A stretch of 64,000 nucleotides of DNA, taken from contig DIBV01000004.1 of the NCBI GenBank assembly GCA_002415085.1, positions 62,001 to 126,000 on the forward strand. Direction: 5' to 3'. This document shows positions 62,342 through 64,000 of the stretch, piece by piece. Position 1 is the first letter of the stretch, and every line of letters begins with the position of its first letter. Source of the DNA: Arsukibacterium sp. UBA5043 (GTDB taxonomy: Bacteria; Pseudomonadota; Gammaproteobacteria; Enterobacterales; Alteromonadaceae). Position numbers and translations under genes: made by a program. The notes under the pieces are model-generated. The model saw nothing but the letters and a program-made list of their open reading frames with translations, did no database searches and had not been told where the DNA came from.

Positions 62342-64000
62342 AGTTAATTCTTAAGCAATATCTTGCTTCATTAAAAGAGCGAAAAGAATTAGATGCTGTG
62401 CTCCCCGATTTGTTGAGCAGTATGGGGCTGAATGTCTTCATTTCACCCACGAGAGGGGTTAAAGAGTACGGTGTTGATGTTGCTGCGGTAGGGCAAATAA
62501 ATGAGCAGGAAGAAAAAGTCTATTTGTTCTCTATTAAATCTGGAAATCTGAATCGAGAAACATGGAATGGAAATGCAGATCAAGCTCTTCGCCCTTCGCT
62601 AGATGAGATTCAAGACTCATTCATCCATAGTCGTTTGCCACCAGAACATAGAGGCAAAAAAATTGTCATTTGTTTGTGTTTTGGTGGAGATGTTAGTTCT
62701 GGAATCAGACAAGAAGTCTCAGGCTATGAGCAGCGAAATACTAGAGACAATATTGCATTTGAAGAGTGGAACGGCGACAAACTTTCTGAGCTTATTCAAC
62801 AGTACTTGCTGAAAGAAGAGTTGCTGCCTAGTTCAAGTCAGGCGTTGCTGAGAAAATCATTGGCGTTACTCGAAGAGCCCGAGAGTTCAAGCATGCACTT
62901 CTCAATCTTGATTGATGAAGTGCTGTCGAATGTAACTGATGCAGATTCTGTTGCATCGTCCATAACACGGCTTAACGTATGTCTATGGGTTCTGTTTTCA
63001 TGGTGCCGTGACGCTGAGAATTTGGAAGCCGCATATCTCTCATCGGAGAGAGCATTACTTTTAGCTTGGGATAAGGTGAAAGACTACTACTCGGGGAAAA
63101 ACAAACCCTCAAAGTCCTTCGATAGCCTTTTCGATACATATCAGCAAATTACTGACCATTATGTAGATAGAAGTTTAATCCCTTATGTAGGACTTAAATA
63201 CGCACTCTCACATGCGGTCCACTCGCCTTGTTCTATCAATGTGAACTCAAAGCTTTTCGATGTTTTAGGCCGTTTATCCGTCAAAGGTCACTGGCTTTTG
63301 CACTTACTTTCAAAGAATTATTCTGAAAACCCACCGATAGACGCGGAGAGCGAAGAGCAGGAGCAATTGCGTCTTAGGCTCCGAAAAGTAACAGAGTCGA
63401 TTAACCTTTTGATTGTGAACAATCCTATATTGCTGTCGCCCTATCAAGACTCACAAGCAATTGACGTTGCTCTTGCTATAACTTTACTTTCAAGTAATTC
63501 AGAACTTGATGAGTTTGTGAAAAGCTGGCTGTCTGAAATGATCAATATGTGCATATTCGCATTTAAGAGTAATGGCATGTATCCAATCGTGTACAACTCT
63601 TACGAACAGCTGCTTGAGCATAGAAATAAAGATAAAGCTGACGGTATCTATAAGAATAAAGTTACCGAGGCGAGCATTTTATACCCTTTATTAGCTGTGT
63701 TTTGTGCTTTATATAAACTTGATTCAGAAAGCCAATTATTGGAGCAATTTGCAAAAGAAAACCTTACCCATAGCACCTTACAGTATTGGTATCCAAATCA
63801 ATACAGTGAGCTGAGTATGTACTCGGATGCAGATACACATGGCTCTGCAACAACTGATTTTCCTATGAATGGGAAATCAGCACTAGAGTATGTAAAGCGG
63901 GAGTGTGGCAGTACTGATCCGTTTAGAGGAATGTCAGCTGTTATTAAAGGGAAAGCTCCGCTGATACTTACAGCCTGTCGTCGCTACCGATATCCAGTTC
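62338..64000 (+). CDS. Large protein with restriction-endonuclease-like N-terminus (partial at right edge)
   Basis: Open frame of 554 codons running off the right edge, starting at an ATGA overlap. The N-terminus (about 30-75) has YGVDVAAVG then a strand VYLFSIKSGN. Gly45-Val46-Asp47 and Lys67 recall the D...(Q/E)xK pattern of Mrr-like PD-(D/E)XK nucleases, with Ser65 where Gln or Glu is usual. Glu43 may take part. The rest of the visible 480 residues is helical without known motif. It could be a defence-type effector partnered by the upstream protein; that is inference. Confidence 0.78.
   Translation, partial: MKLILKQYLASLKERKELDAVLPDLLSSMGLNVFISPTRGVKEYGVDVAAVGQINEQEEKVYLFSIKSGNLNRETWNGNADQALRPSLDEIQDSFIHSRLPPEHRGKKIVICLCFGGDVSSGIRQEVSGYEQRNTRDNIAFEEWNGDKLSELIQQYLLKEELLPSSSQALLRKSLALLEEPESSSMHFSILIDEVLSNVTDADSVASSITRLNVCLWVLFSWCRDAENLEAAYLSSERALLLAWDKVKDYYSGKNKPSKSFDSLFDTYQQITDHYVDRSLIPYVGLKYALSHAVHSPCSINVNSKLFDVLGRLSVKGHWLLHLLSKNYSENPPIDAESEEQEQLRLRLRKVTESINLLIVNNPILLSPYQDSQAIDVALAITLLSSNSELDEFVKSWLSEMINMCIFAFKSNGMYPIVYNSYEQLLEHRNKDKADGIYKNKVTEASILYPLLAVFCALYKLDSESQLLEQFAKENLTHSTLQYWYPNQYSELSMYSDADTHGSATTDFPMNGKSALEYVKRECGSTDPFRGMSAVIKGKAPLILTACRRYRYPV

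Overview
The window looks like a chromosomal stretch of a marine or freshwater gammaproteobacterium. The gene content and host codon style fit the Rheinheimera/Alishewanella/Arsukibacterium group, but that is an inference from gene families seen without any database search. A GC-richer core backbone is interrupted by several AT-richer accessory blocks.

Backbone, 1-28 kb: the end of an ABC permease/M1 aminopeptidase; a small yidD operon; an SDR/EamA pair; a PQQ-type sugar dehydrogenase; a four-gene SMC-like module (MksBEFG/Wadjet type) at 6.9-13.3 kb; yigZ, a DUF418 protein and a TRIC channel; a uracil-DNA glycosylase; a large two-propeller lipoprotein; then the leuABCD operon with its leader peptide and attenuator, and a DUF885 lipoprotein.

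28.1-33.2 kb is a small decayed genomic island at a tRNA-Leu(UAA) gene. A 3' tRNA copy marks its far end and is itself split by a 77-bp insert of three hairpins. The cargo is a GIY-YIG protein, a coiled-coil membrane protein with a small membrane partner, and several unknowns. No integrase is present.

33.3-42.1 kb returns to backbone: an Aer-like PAS chemoreceptor, a TPR protein, a CPBP protease, a cation-chloride cotransporter-like permease, and cydB/cydA with a GbsR/MarR regulator preceded by a perfect FNR-type site.

42.1-50.5 kb: a LexA-controlled umuDC operon is split in umuC codon 40 by an element encoding three consecutive tyrosine-recombinase-like proteins and a small helix-turn-helix/coiled-coil protein. 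A second, diverged and complete LexA-controlled umuDC follows. The layout suggests an umuC/rulB-targeting integrative element that restores the disrupted operon.

51.6-58.6 kb is a lipid A/envelope modification locus: a divergent LTA-synthase-like sulfatase, then dgkA, a PAP2 phosphatase, eptA and a PmrA/PmrB-type two-component system. Two perfect CTTAAG-N5-CTTAAG boxes lie in the two control regions, so PmrA probably controls the whole locus.

58.8-60.4 kb holds two integron-type gene cassettes (an unknown 122-aa protein and a BASS/ACR3-like transporter) whose core and inverse core sites pair perfectly. No integron integrase is in the window.

60.6-64.0 kb is a two-gene operon: a helical repeat-like protein, then a large protein with an N-terminal restriction-endonuclease-like motif that runs off the right edge. 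I do not recognise this pair; it is a candidate for an undescribed defence-type system.
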